Below are positions 5,646 through 5,655 of a DNA stretch of 5,655 nt, piece by piece. The notes under the pieces are model-generated. The model worked only from the letters and a program-made list of their open reading frames with translations. It was not told where the DNA came from and did no database searches. Each line of letters starts with the position of its first letter. Position 1 is the stretch's first letter. The translations under genes were made by a program, and so were the position numbers. The DNA comes from an uncultured Bacilli bacterium. Its GTDB lineage: Bacteria; Bacillota_I; Bacilli_A; RF39; UBA660. The stretch is from assembly GCA_934090775.1 (NCBI GenBank), contig CAKOKF010000063.1, positions 1-5,655 of the forward strand, given 5' to 3'.

Positions 5646-5655
5646 ACAGTAATTA

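Larger units (their letters stand above)
5439..5655. other. AT-rich intergenic region between divergent genes
   Basis: This gap of 217 bases is very AT-rich and holds the upstream signals of the minus-strand regulator and, near the right edge, a + strand promoter and ribosome binding site. No supportable gene is present; a 60-codon minus-strand open frame at 5404-5586 has low-complexity composition and runs into the xre start. I could not pick a convincing minus-strand promoter for xre because many weak AT-rich hexamers compete. Confidence 0.6.

Overview
The window is AT-rich, roughly two thirds A+T by eye. It reads as a chromosomal housekeeping segment of a low-GC Bacillota, most likely a Bacilli/Erysipelotrichia-type or uncultured Mollicutes-related lineage. 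Two things point there: the gene order rlmN-prpC-prkC-rsgA-rpe, which matches the Bacillus subtilis yloN-prpC-prkC-cpgA-rpe cluster, and Gram-positive-type Shine-Dalgarno sites. All tryptophans in the genes are TGG, and the rlmN stop is a TGA overlapping the next start (ATGA), so the standard bacterial code fits. A PASTA-domain kinase normally senses peptidoglycan, so the cell probably has a wall and is not a wall-less mycoplasma. The species cannot be fixed from this sequence alone.

Layout. Bases 1-123 hold no gene I can support; a few short inverted repeats suggest the 3' part of an upstream transcript. This ends in a strong intrinsic terminator (124-173). A good sigma-A type promoter (189-217) follows and drives five + strand genes: rlmN (244-1266), prpC (1263-2003), prkC (2005-3729), rsgA (3722-4555) and rpe (4546-5160). 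Junctions are a 4-bp overlap, a 1-bp gap, an 8-bp overlap and a 10-bp overlap, so the unit is almost certainly one translationally coupled operon. A bidirectional terminator (5154-5186) separates it from a convergent small XRE-type regulator gene (5178-5438, minus strand). The last 217 bases contain a + strand promoter and a ribosome binding site for a gene whose start codon probably begins at the last base of the window.

How the genes fit together. RlmN methylates A2503 of 23S rRNA (and some tRNAs), and RsgA is a GTPase that matures the 30S subunit. PrkC is a membrane Ser/Thr kinase with extracellular PASTA domains, and PrpC is its partner phosphatase. In B. subtilis RsgA/CpgA is itself a PrkC substrate, so the operon joins ribosome biogenesis to cell-wall sensing. 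Rpe is a pentose-phosphate enzyme that travels with this cluster in many Bacillota. I see no clearly new system. The points most worth a second look are the paired CX6C motifs in the PrkC ectodomain, the apparent loss of the known PrkC phosphosite in RsgA, the unassigned RNA-like segment at the left edge, and the divergent xre/unknown-gene promoter region at the right edge.
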